DNA from: Halichondria panicea
Taxonomy: Eukaryota > Porifera > Demospongiae > Suberitida > Halichondriidae
Length of the DNA stretch: 64,000 nucleotides
NCBI RefSeq assembly: GCF_963675165.1
Contig: NC_087385.1
Coordinates: forward strand, 6,808,912 to 6,872,911
Direction: 5' to 3'
The notes under the pieces are model-generated. The model was given only the letters and a program-made list of their open reading frames with translations, was not told the origin of the DNA and searched no databases. Shown here piece by piece: positions 15,001 through 26,970 of this stretch. Positions within the stretch are counted from its first letter, which is position 1. Every line of letters starts with the position of its first letter. The position numbers and the translations under genes are program-made.

Positions 15001-18000
15001 CTTCAACACCCGTGTTCCCCGAGGCCTATCTCAGCGCTCTGAGGAACATTCTATATCTGGACCTTGAGGAGGAACCAGTGGAGTTTGATCGAGTCATCCA
15101 GTTCACCGTGTTTGACGAAGGATCGAATGTCAACGATCCTCTCTCGTTCACAACCGTTACAGTGACACCTACTAACGACAAGCCTACACTTGACTTGGAT
15201 AGTACAAACCCAAACAGCCGTGATACTACTGCCACTTACTTGGAAGAAAGTGGAAGCAGTAATATCATCGATTCCTCAAGAGTTGCAATTGCTGACGAAG
15301 ACAGTACAATGTTCTCCTCTGCTATCTTCACCTTTGTCACTCGTCCAGACATGGAGGCGGAGTCTCTCGCATTATTTCCCCCTGCAACTACCGTTACAGC
15401 CAGTTTTGACATTGCAGCTGGTGTTCTAACACTTGTGGGGGCGTTGGAGGCAAATGAGTGGGTAAATATATTTGGGAATGTTATGTACCAGAATGCTAAT
15501 GGAGGTCTGAGTGATGTAGCCGTGCGGGAGGTCTCCGTGGTGATCACAGATATTGAGGGAGCTACTAGCGATCCTGCCTTGGTTCGTATCACCGTCCGTC
15601 CATTCAACGACCCCCCCACAATCTTCCTGGGGGGTCCAGGCATCAAAGACTACGTCACAACCTTCACTGAGGATGGTAATTGTGTACCCATTGTTGCTCC
15701 AGACTCTCAAATACTCGATCCTGATACGAACAGTCTGCAGAACGTGCGTGTCGTCCTCAACACCAACGGCATTGTTTCTGACTCAGAATATCTGGAAGTG
15801 ACCGCCAACATCCCACAGATTAGGAGCTTTTCCTTCATGCAGCGGACCAGTATAATCTTCATCCAAGATCAGTCCAGCTCTATTGAATTTTTTGAGATTG
15901 GCTTGAGGAGTGTGGTATATTGTAACAATGTTGATGAACCAGACGAGTCGTTCAACCGTACTATAACCGTGACTGCTCTAGACACCACACTTACAACTGA
16001 GGGTGGGGTCACTCGGACAGGCTCCATCTCCTCATTGTCCACCTCTAGCGTACAAATAGTGAGGGTGAATGATCGCCCAGAGTTGTTCTTTGAACCTCAA
16101 CAGAATGTGTCAGTGCGTGGTGTGCCTACCATCATCATCAACCCGGACAATATCGAAGTGGAGGACTCAGACGACGATGTATTCAGTGAGCTGATTATCT
16201 CCATCATAAACCCTCAGGATGGAGACGACCAAGAGATCATTCAGTTTGATATGGACCTCCCCTTCGAGACCGTATCTATTGGACCTTTACCAGGGGCGAA
16301 CAACTCCATTGAATATAGCGTTACCTTCCAGAACAATGGCGGACGGAACGAGCGTGTGTATCTGACAATTGGGAGGATACGTTACAACAACATAGCTACA
16401 GACATCACCGTGGATCCACCGCGCGTGATTTGTGTGCAGATAAGCGACTTCAAGATCTTCAGTGAGCAAACCTGTGTAACTGTAACCATCTCTCCTGCAA
16501 ACAACTTCAATCCAGTATTTGATCCAGCCAGTATGTTGGAGTTCACTCGAAATGAGACAAACCTGCCGCTCACTTTAACCACCCTACAAGCAACTGACGC
16601 TGACCCAGGCCTCGAGGGGGATATTTCTTACAGAATATCGCAAGTGCTCTCTGTAGCCATGGGCATCCCTCCAGTTACACGGGTAACCACAGGCCTATTT
16701 GAGATCGACTCTGAGTTTGGTGTGTTGACTGTCCCCAACGGACTGGACGCCGATGACTTCCAGCTGCACAATGTCACTGTAATAGCTGAAGACATGGGAA
16801 ACCCTGTATTAACGGACACTGTGTATGTGGTTGTGCGTGTGGAGGACCTCAATGACATTGCCCCAGTATTTGTAACCCTCAGTGGTGACGAGCCCCCCTA
16901 CGATGCACCCCCACAGAGGGAAGAGCTGGACCCCCCCAGAAGTATATTCATTGTGCGGGCAGAAGATAGAGATTTCACTTCACCCAACAACAGGGTTGTA
17001 CGCTACGAACTGTTGAACTTTCAGGATCGTTTCTCCATTGACAACAATGGTATCATCCAGTTCATCACTCAGTTGGATGCAGAAGAACAGTCCACCTACG
17101 CTCTCAACATATCTGCAGTGGACGGGGGATCTCCCCCACAAACCTCTTATGCTACCGTCCTGTTCAGTCTGACAGACTTCAACGACAACCCAGCTGAGAT
17201 ACAGCAGCTGGCACCGGCTGTAATCGTGATAGGGGGTGCTGCTACTTCCATTGGTCCCGCCCTGAGAATCAATGACCCTGATCTAGGCTCGGCAGCCATC
17301 AGCTCTATAGAGGTGACACTGGTTCCGAATGCTGTAGACAGCCAGAGGCAATACATCGATTGTCTGATGGTGTGCCAGGAAGCGAGGCTACAAGATGCCG
17401 GGCTCTTGTCCTCTACCATCAACCTCCTTGATGCAGCTACCTTTCAGAGCGACAATAACGCCCAAGGGGCATTTAACGATTCAGATGTTATTGGTGGAGG
17501 TAACTGTCCTGCAGTGACTGTCAACAGACTAACAACCCTAGCAGACGATGGTTACGGTCGAATACCTCGTGCTTCCCTCCCTACTGACTTTGGCTCTGGA
17601 GAATTCTCAATTTCATTTGTACTGAGGCAAGATGCCGAAGGATTTGTTCTCACACTTCCTGACTCAGCGAATCCAACTCTACCCGCTAGTGCTGTGGAGC
17701 GCCAGTTCGCAGTTTGGGTTCGTCGTTTTGACATTCGAGTCTACTATGTCTACGGGGCAGGCAGTTTTGACACTGCTGTTTATAGACAGCCTACAGGACA
17801 AGAAAATTTCACACCAGGATCAGGAGTAGGAGCAAGGCACTATACTCTGGTTTTAAGGACCACCTCGTCCACCACTGCTGAGATTGACTACTATATTGAC
17901 TGTGCACTAGTGGATACTCAAGCACTATTGGGAGTACCTGTCTCTCCATCATCAAATATTGATTTGTTCATCGGCAACTCTCGCCCCCCTGCAACCATTA

Positions 18001-21000
18001 GTGGTAGATTGGGCGGTGCCCTACATGGCCTCTACTATCACAACAGTCCTCTCACTCAAACACAAGTACTGGATTTCTGCAGCTGTGGCCAAGAGTCGCT
18101 TGTCCTTCCTCTTCTCCCTAACTCCATTAGAGTCAGCCAACTCACTAACCAGAGGGTTGTCTTCGTTGCGAACTCCTCCGATCTCATTCCTCAAGCGGAT
18201 GCAGAGAGTGTACTGCGAGACATTGGCTACCTCAACACTTTCATAGACCCCACCGTTGACCCCCCACGCTCTCTACAGTTCAGTCTTACTGAGGAAACAG
18301 GTGACTCTGCAAACACGATCGGAAATGTTTACTTGGTAACCAGCGACAATGCTTTGCCAGTACTAGACATCAGCTTTGCGGCTGGAATAAATTATGTCAC
18401 AACATTCACAGAAGACGCAGGTCCTGTTGCCGTAGCACCAGACAGTCGAATGACAAGATTGATTGATGGGTTTTTGAACCCGACATTTGATCGAGTGATT
18501 GTTCAGTTAACCAACGCCCAAGATACCAGTGAAACATTGTCTGCAGTATCCACAGAGTCGTACATCACCGTACAACGATCACCTGACCGTCAAATGGTTG
18601 AGATTATCGGACCTGGTATTGCAGGTGACTTTATCACTGTGCTAGACACGCTGGTGTATGAAAATACAGACGATCGTCCCACTACAACAAACCCTCGTGT
18701 GATCCAATTCACTATCGTTGACACCGATGGCCGACAGAACAACCCTCTGGCACAAACCTCCGTCAATCTCATCACTGTTAACGACCCTCCAGAAATCTCT
18801 CTCTCCTCTAACAGTGGAGACCTCCTCTCCTCGGCCATGTACGATGAGTCTACTCCCGGCGTTGCCATAGCACCTGCACTAATGGTACAAGATGTGGACA
18901 GTGATAACCTGGTGAGTGCTACTCTCAACCTAACCACTCCAACAGTTGGCACGGACACTCTCACTGCAACAGTTGCAAATCCAAACATCTTTGTTTCATT
19001 TTCTGGTAATATTTTATCTCTGTCCGGATCAGCCAGCCTTGAGGAGTATCGACAGGTGTTAGCTAGTGTCAATTTCTCCTCAACAGACTCCCCCTTCCTT
19101 GACAACAGTGGACAACCTGAGGAGGACCCTACACGAACCGTTGTCATAACAGTATCTGATGGACAGCTAGACAGTGAAATGGCACAAGTTACTATCGAGT
19201 TTATACCTCGTGATGACCCCCCTGTGGTTTCCATTGGCAATGCTACGATTATATTTAACGATGGAGATGGAGCAGTGCTCATTGCTCCAAATGCCATCAT
19301 AGCCGACGATGATAACAGGATCCTGGCTAGCATGCTGATTGAGCTATCTAGAGAGAATGACGCTGAGAACGATGTGCTGAGGAGTGGCGCCAACTTGGGA
19401 CCAGTGCTTGAATTTGAAATACCCGATACAATTGCTAACTTTGAGTCTAATTTGAGAGGAATAGAATATGTGAATTTTGCGTCAGAGCCTGAACTCTCCC
19501 CTCGTACCATTACCATCACAGTCCGAGACTTCATGGGCTCCTCCACCACAACAGTCACCATCAATATTGTGGATGTGAACGACAACCCACCAAACTTTAC
19601 CCCATCGCTATATAACTTTGACATCCCCGAGGATGCAACCATAGGAACCACCATTGGTGTTATGATGGTGTCAGATGCTGACAGGAACATGGATGTCATA
19701 ACTCTGTCCATAGCTCCATCATCTGTGCCCTTCATTGTAACCCTTGTGGATAATGAAGTAGGAGTGAGTATATCACAGGCTTTAGACGCAGAGGACACGT
19801 CCATCTACAGCTTCACTGTCACCGCTAGCGATGGCGTTAACAATAGCTCAGCTACAGTGACTGTTGATGTGCTGAATGTGAATGAGCCCCCCTCCATCAC
19901 TCTCGACCCCTCCAACCCGAGTGTTGTGCTCAGACCCCTCAGTGTTACCCAGCTGCTGCAGAACACTCCAACAATATTCGATCCAGACATCAACGATGAG
20001 GTTAAGGTAGCTATTCTAACTCTGAGGGATGTGCCCTCAGGCTCTAACGAATCGCTGAATTGGAACCCCATACCAGGCTATAGCTTCGGAGAGACGGCTA
20101 CCAATGTGTACAGACTAGAGTCCATTGCATCTAATGTATCACTGGAAGATGCTCTGCTCTCACTGACGTATGTGGTGGGCTCCGTGGTAACCTCTCTGAC
20201 GGAGATTCGTACAGTAGGTGTTCTGGTTATTGATGCTGGTGATTTGTCGAGTAATGAAGTCACTGTGGCGGTGTCTCTGGCGAGTGTTCCTGTCTTCACT
20301 CAGATGGTGTACAATGTGTCTCTGCTAGAAGGTATGCTGGCAATGAACTTTTTAACGGTGCAGGCAAGCGTAGAGAGCGGAGGAGATGTAATTGAATATG
20401 CAGTGGAGCAAGGTTTTGGTGTCATGATCAACGCTATGACAGGTGACCTCTCTCTTCTCTCTCTATTGGACAGAGAAGTTTCTCCCACCATGAGTTTTGA
20501 GGTGTATGCTATTGATGCCCTCCCACCGGCTCGTACTGGCACTGCCATGGTAACCATCACTGTTATGGATAGCAACGACGTACAACCGATAATCAATGGA
20601 TTAGATAATCTAACAGTGTTCAGTGGCATTTCCATAGCCCTCTTCCCAAATGCGACCATCACAGACCCGGACACAGTGGCACTGATCATGAGAGCCACAA
20701 TCACTCTGATGGGAGATCCTCTACCAAGCGGCAGCTTCACCGGGAGAGTGTGTGTGGACGAGTACAACACCATAGCTAAGATGACCTCAGTGTGTGGTCT
20801 ACCTGCCCAATCCTTTATTGATTTGGTCAGTGGAGTAAGTGCTACTGGTTTAAGCCTCGTGCAAACACGGCAACCTGGTAGCAACGATGTATTGATGACC
20901 AATGGAGGCTATGCTATTGTTACTGAAAACTTCACTGACTTCACTGGACAAATTGATGAGTTTACGCTGGCATTCTGGATTCAAGTGTCGTCCTCAGGCT

Positions 21001-22489
21001 ATATAGTGTACTATGGCAACACAGACTTCACTGAGAGGTACCTGGCTGTGTACTACTCTGCAGGGAACAACCAGCTCATCTTGACGCTCAAGAGGCAAGG
21101 AGAGTCAGGGTTGAGTGCTCAGATCCGGGTCAGCTTCCAGCTGTCTACAGTACTGTCAGACGGTGGCTATCATTTCATGATGCTTCAATATGGCTCTAGG
21201 AACGTGGTGTGTGCAGTAGACGCCCAGCTGGTGACCAGTACTGCAGTGGTGTACAAAGAGTCCCCCTTCATTGGGGAGGTGTTTGGTGAGTATAATGTAT
21301 ATTGTTAGAGTGAGCTTACCATACCTTAATTGTACAGTACAAGCTAACTACATAACTTAGAGTGCTTGTACTTAATTGTGCATTGTCACAATTAAAATGT
21401 GTTTTTTGTAGCCCCTTTGAAAGGTAATGATGTGTTTAGATCTACTGCATGTACTATGTGAATGTTGTCATGTTGTTATGGATTCTTTGGACGGCCATAA
21501 TATGGGTTCGGGTTGTCCAATTTTAACTGTTTAATGATTTTCTGGTAGCTTAAAGTGAGATCTTTCAGATAGAATATTAAAATCAAAGATAATTTTCGAG
21601 GCCATTTTTAGCAAAAAAAGCGTGGGTATAGGGTGGGGGAAAATTGCAAAATAGGGTCCGATAAAAAAATTGAGCTGAACATATTATCATCGGAAAGAGC
21701 TCTTTCTAAGCTTTCAGGAAATCAACAAAATTGAGATTGGACGAACGGTACGCAAGTTATTGTCGTTCAAAGAGTTGTTAAATAAACCTTGGGCAATTGC
21801 TAATTCTCCTCTACTATAATCCTCTGCAGGATTGCCACTCGATTTTGACATTGAAGGACCGCTCTCCACTACTGACAATGTGTTTGTGCTTGGAGCTCGT
21901 CCCATTACATCAGGCTATGACATGCTTCTGGTTGGCCAACTCTCCGGAATGGTCCTCATACCGTCGCTGGCTCCACCCAACTTTTCTATGTGTATGTTGA
22001 GTTGTCTGGAGAGTCTTGTGGCTGAGACCAGTGGCACAAGTGTAACCGCCCTTCCCTTTGATGAGGCTGGTCGTCAGCTGGTACTCAATGGTCCTACCCA
22101 CCCCTCGGACTTTACACAAGTCCTCAGGGAATTGCTCTACCTCAACTTAGCTCCTGACATTAACCTTAACAGCATTACCCTGGAGGTGAGTACTGGTTGG
22201 AATGCAGTAGTATTATAGGTACATTCTTATTGTATAGGTACTAACCAGCGGCTTGCATTGCAGCATTAAAGTATAATTATTATAATTATTATGTTCCTTT
22301 TATTTATTACTTGCTTGCATTCATTAATTCATGCTCTGGAATAATGAGTGTGTTGTGTTGCCTTAGGTGTTTGATGGCCAGAGTGCCACCTCAGGCTCAG
22401 TAACAGTGACTCAAGGATTAGCTGCTCCAATGGGACGTCGCAGGAGACGTGCAGCATCCAAACCAGTTGAACCAGAGCAGCCTGTCTAA
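2..22489 (+). CDS. Giant cadherin-repeat / laminin-G protein (5' end outside window)
   Basis: Exons 2-3863 (open to the left edge), 4166-7983, 8163-9125, 10617-21285, 21830-22185 and 22367-22489; phases agree and give at least 6,596 residues. Cadherin calcium motifs recur (DVNDNSP, DRNDNRP, DLNDNP, DENDNSP), mixed with related repeats ending VNDPP/VNDRP and followed by a YxTTFTE-type strand. Three laminin-G-like units lie near 13.97-14.47 kb (DGEWHQVAVV), 17.55-18.10 kb and 20.90-22.02 kb, each followed by a short Cys motif (CTFTCGE, CSCGQ, CMLSC). A Cys-rich insert lies near 1.59-1.79 kb. The last exon ends in an Arg5 run and TAA with no hydrophobic helix, so this isoform looks secreted or matrix-bound. 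The family acts in adhesion or extracellular scaffolding; the specific role and orthologue are unknown. The first residues seen are inside an exon, not a start. Confidence 0.9.
9254..10540. repeat. Array of foldback repeats in a cadherin intron
   Basis: This 1.49-kb intron (9126-10616) holds about three full copies and one decayed copy of a roughly 280-bp unit spaced about 330 bp apart. Copy 1 is bounded by near-perfect inverted ends at 9263-9283 and 9508-9528 (one mismatch in 21). Copies 2 and 3 lie near 9588-9866 and 9920-10190, and remnants lie at about 10300-10540. Each copy shares a core containing TTTTTCGGCCTTGGACCATG. No open reading frame is present. It is probably a non-autonomous foldback/MITE-like element amplified in tandem. 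Confidence 0.75.
21410..21775. repeat. Diverged dispersed repeat in a cadherin intron
   Basis: The intron 21286-21829 contains sequence resembling the ends of the 9.2-10.5 kb foldback elements (a GAAAGGTAATGATGTGTTT block, and an AAGCTTTCAGGAAAT block followed by a GATTGGACGAACGG block). It also carries a stretch at about 21528-21592 that recurs, with a small deletion, at 27477-27530 in another gene's intron. No coding signal was seen. Confidence 0.55.
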
Positions 22490-22544
22490 CTTATTAGATT
22501 ACGTAACTAATTGTAGTTTAGAACAACCGTTGATCGGTACTGAA

Positions 22545-22608
22545 CATAATTATTAGTAGATTATTTTGAAGCATAATTATTAGTAGATTATTTTGAAGCA
22601 TAATTATT
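22545..22608. repeat. 27-bp tandem repeat, 2.4 copies
   Basis: Two exact copies of a 27-bp AT-rich unit start at 22545 and 22572, with a partial third at 22599. They lie between the stop codons of the cadherin gene and the convergent guanylate cyclase gene. Confidence 0.9.
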
Positions 22609-22770
22609 ATGTGCAGTAGATCCATTAATAACTGCCAAATTGAACATGTCAACAAATTGTAGAGCATTCTCAACAGAAGGTGGACTGACTATACACGGAT
22701 GGTAGCCATGGTGTGAAGGCATGACATAAAAATCTGAACACATAACACATACTTAGAGATACAAAAATAA

Positions 22771-25700
22771 TCAAGATATGACACATTTGTTCCTTTCTTT
22801 GGAGTGAGTTCTGGCAGCTGCTGAATCAGTTAGTGGTTGCTCCTTGGAAACGCTTGTGCTTGGGGGGTCGGAGATAAACAGTGAGGAGACTCCGTTCTGA
22901 CCATTAGCCTCGTACGGTCTCCCTTCAGGACTGATGCGTGGGGAGACATGGATCACTTGTGTGGGAGGACGGACCATTTCCGGTCTTGGACTGAGTCCGT
23001 TGGTAGAGGGTGGCTCCCCAAAGGGATAACTTGGCAGCGAGTTGTGTGGGGGAACAATGGTGCATTGACTGAGTTTGATGAACGAGTTGCTACCCATAAT
23101 ACCCATGCCACTCTCAATAGACTGCCGGTGAACGTTGGAGCTCAAGCCATTCGTATCCTCATTACCGGAGTCTGGTTTAACGTAGATGATCTCACAGACT
23201 GCACCATCAGCACCCGGCCTCTCCACAAAGTATGTCTGCTTGCGTCCAAGTCCCTTAATTTCGATAAGCCCTCGACTGTAGAACACAAACTGTTCACCTT
23301 TGTCCTTGAGCATACTGCAGAGGGGGTGCAAAAAAGCAACATACAGTACAACAATAATAATAGCACTAACTATGAAATTGGACACATCATCCATGCAAAA
23401 AATTCAGGCTTGAGATTTGTTCCAGAATTCTTTATACACTATAGGCAGATATCCTACATGTATAGCTCTCACTTGTAAGTGGTGCCACTCATGTGGATGT
23501 GTCCGGCTTCCCCATGACTCTCCATCCGTGATGCAGTGTTGACAGTGTCCCCAAACAGACAATAGCGTGGCATCTTGCGACCTACCACTCCAGCGACCAC
23601 ACCCCCAGAGTGGACGCCAATACGGATCTGGAGAGAGAGAGAGGGAAACATGAAAATTACATAAGTTGTTGTAGCAGTTCTGAGCATGATTATGCACTGT
23701 ATCAAGAAATGTGCATTCTTGTGGAAATTAGCTAACACTGCCAAACAGTTTTGTAACTAGAATTTAATCTCGTGTAAACACAAAAATTGCTGTCCAAAAC
23801 TGTTGTATTACATCTGAGCATAACTATGAACAAGGAACATAAAAATAGCTGCTCTACTGCCAACAATGTATTAATTTAATCCCATGTCAACACATAGAGA
23901 CTAGCTGCTCACCTTAATAGGTTCATTGTCAACTGGGTCCATGACGTTCCCAGCCTCCTCTCTCAGAGCAAAGGCCATGTTTGTGATGGCAACAGCATGG
24001 TCTGTAGAGGTGTCCAGTAGACCAGCTGCCACCATGTAAGCATCTCCAATGGTCTCCACCTGTAGGCAATGTGTGCAAGCACAAAGCTCAAGTGTACATG
24101 TATACAGTTGCATACAGTTGTCATGTCCTATAATATTCAATAGTATTTTCACACATAATATTTAACGATAGCACACCTTGTAGACGTTGTGCTTCTCCAG
24201 TTGGCCATCAAAGTGTGTGTAGAGTTGGTTGAGCATCTTGACCACTTGAATGGGTGTGCATCTGTTGCAGATGTTGGTGAACCCTTTGATATCACTGAAC
24301 AGAATCGTCACCTCGGGGAACACCATTGCACTGACTTCTCGATGCTTCTTTAACTCATGGGCCACTGATTTAGGGAGCATAGCGTGGAGGAGGTCGTCCG
24401 CTCGAAGCCTCTCTTCCTCCGCAATTATCTTTTGTTTCTGAAGGTCTTTCTTTGTTTCTTCCAATTCTTTAGAGATGCCCAATTCGACACGAAAATGGCG
24501 GTTGAGTAGAATAAGGTCTCGAGTCACGTCGTGTATTGGGATATCACTGAGATAGAGTCCTTGTTGCTCCAACTCCTCTATACTTGTAACCCGGGGGGAT
24601 GCAAGGTAGAGCAAACTAGTATCACTGGCACGAGAGATGGGGACCATCTGACCCTTGAAGTGGATGACATTACTGTCGTTGACTTCTTCACCACTAATTG
24701 AGTAACTCTTTATTCTCAAGACGAAGATACTGTACATCGATCCAACTATGTTGTCGTATGTTAGCTCCATCATTGGTCGATGGAGCGCAAAGTGCTTCGT
24801 CAGCATGTCTCTGTCGAGGACGGCCTCAGGAAACATTCGAGTGAGGGAAGAACCCATGGAAATAATTCTCAAGCTTTTGTCAAAGGTGATGTGGAAGGGA
24901 AAACATTTTTCGAAAAGTGCTTGTGTGATGGGCCATGTGTTGAGCTCTACTGGAAAAGTACTGGCCCTCCGAGAGGCTAGTCGTGAGAATGATATCCCAG
25001 GCAGTACAGGTGAGGGCAGATCCCCGTTGTTATCAGCGATACCAGCCCTCATTAGACTCTCCTTCAGGCTTTTCAGCTGATCGGGGGTGCTTTCCTTCAG
25101 GCTGTCTAGCTGATGATCGGGGGTACTTGGTTCCATCCTAATGAATGGACATTGTGCAGCAGTGGGAGAGGGTAGGTTGGTTTTAGGCGGCAGAGGGGAG
25201 ACTGCCTTTGAGAGCAACCGGTCACCAGACAGACCTACAGGGCAGGAGGGGGCCATTGATATTGCGATGATAATATAACATAATGTACGTGGCAACAATT
25301 GCATGGTTATTATGCTTCACTCACGTTCAAGATAGCCCTCATATCTAGAGCTCTCTTTCACCACAATTTCGAAAGTGTAGTGATGACATAACTTCTGCTT
25401 CAACTTCTCGTACTTCACCATCTCCATGGTGATATCCAGAGAGTAGTAGTCAATGGCCACGGCCTTTACGATCCCCAGCACGATGTTGCTCAATCCGTAT
25501 CTATGGGAGTAGTAATGAAGTGTCAGCCCGGCATTGGTCTTCAGACAACAGAAGGAGGGTGCTTGCATCTTAGAGTATGTGTAGGAGAGGTGGTCGTGAA
25601 GGGGGTCAAGGTTTGCCAGGAAACCATACAAGTTGTGTCCGAGCGTACGGAGCATTCGACTGTGGCCAGACTTTTTGCACGTCTCAAAAAAGAAAGCACC

Positions 25701-26264
25701 AAACAGCTCCATGATTTTCTCTAATGGTATACCTGCAAGAGTGTGCATGTGATGATGGGATGAGTTGACTCCAATAGTGATAAGTGACTATTATACACCA
25801 CACCCACACACCCACACACCCACACACATGCCCACACACACACCTAGCTTGTCCTGAGCCATGAGTCCCACTCTGCTTAAATAGCTCTCATCGTAATAAT
25901 GTCGGTCCAATATCCCATCCACAATCGGGAGACATTCAGCCTCCTCGCTACATGGAGACAACCATGCAAACAAATTAATACAAGTATGTTTTGATAGTCA
26001 ATTAAGCACATTCCTACATGTAGCACAATAAATGATGTGTGTGGGTGAACGTGACAGCTACGTCGGTCATGATTCACTGAGGGAAAACTCCGTGCAGACT
26101 AAACAGTGCAAGCTCTTATTAACACCGGAAATGTTTGGAATGCAATTCACAAATTACTATAGGTAAATGTTTTGTTTTAGTTGCCCACTCACCAAATCTC
26201 TCTCCAAGCGTCCGCACCGAACTTGTTAACAACAAGCGTCCGCAGGGTGCTGTAAATAAACCCG

Positions 26265-26312
<48 letters not shown>

Positions 26313-26380
26313 TCGCGATGTGCAGAGCATATTACGGGTCTATGCAACCATTGGTACACGTACTCACAACCACTCACCAT
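22771..26380 (-). CDS. Haem-NO-binding (soluble) guanylate cyclase, beta-like, homodimer-competent
   Basis: Coding exons on minus: 26380-26378 (ATG only), 26266-26193, 25947-25844, 25732-25325, 25234-24177, 24059-23913, 23627-23473 and 23314-22771; 830 residues. The order is HNOB (about 1-190) with the proximal haem His in LHDHL and the YxSxR haem-propionate motif (YYSHR); a Ser/Pro-rich linker (about 197-290); the HNOBA/PAS-like region; a signalling helix; the cyclase domain (about 510-660); and a 170-residue Pro-rich tail. It makes cGMP from GTP, probably under NO/O2 control. The catalytic core has both metal Asp residues ([15 protein letters not shown]), the guanine-binding Glu and Cys (KVETIGD, RYCLFG) and the Asn/Arg pair (DTVNTASR), which in vertebrate alpha1/beta1 are split between chains. 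At 830 residues it is longer than the usual roughly 620 of beta1, as in atypical invertebrate cyclases. Confidence 0.92.
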
Positions 26381-26970
26381 TCTGTGTGGTCTTGGCTGAT
26401 CGAGTCCAGACAAAATGCATGCACTGTGTTGTCTAGCAGAAGTAGCACAATTCAATCTGGAATTCACACCTTACACTGTGGTGTGGTATAACTGCCTGAT
26501 GCATGCACAGAATAGCTACAATGTATACATAATATTATTATTAGACAGACTAGATCTAGTTCTCACAATAGGTACTTGCTATAACTAACCTTTGAGCAAC
26601 TGCAGCCTCGAGCTCCTGCATGCAGTGTCTTGACTTGAGCTGAGATCAGAGAGTCTAGACTGATTCTCATAAACATTAGGTTGCAACATCAAAGCTGCAA
26701 AATGGGGGAGGGCAGGGTACTTACCTTAATGAAATTCATTGAACATTGTCAGACTTTCCTGCACAACTTCACACCAATCAAAGGTGATCCGCGGCTATGC
26801 CTCGAGCAATAATTATACAATAATACATGACTAGTGTGTGGGTGTATAATGGCTGTTTAATGAAACATGATATAATCTCACACCTGTTGATTGGGAGGTC
26901 AAAAACACGTACAGACACTAAAAAACTAAAAAACACTACCAAACGAAAACACTGTCTTAAAAATTTTATA
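26381..26970. other. Intergenic region and 5' leader of the guanylate cyclase
   Basis: No complete gene was seen between the cyclase start and the stop of the next minus-strand gene. A strong minus-strand donor (GTAAGTAC) at 26724-26717 could end a leader exon. The five codons just upstream of it (ATG at 26739) would join in frame to the YGF exon, so it may alternatively be an alternative first exon. Confidence 0.4.

Noticed and set aside
18590-19804. Long minus-strand open frame (404 codons) opposite the giant cadherin exon
   Set aside because: It is a shadow of a strongly coding plus-strand exon with clear cadherin motifs. The antisense protein is Ser/Thr/Val-rich with no domain.
22948-23478. 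Plus-strand open frame of 176 codons
   Set aside because: It lies opposite the cyclase C-terminal exon, runs across its splice site and shows no family motif.
26725-26739. MNFIK first exon for the cyclase as the main start
   Set aside because: It is in frame, but the isolated ATG at 26380-26378 gives the conserved MYGF start, so it is kept only as an alternative.
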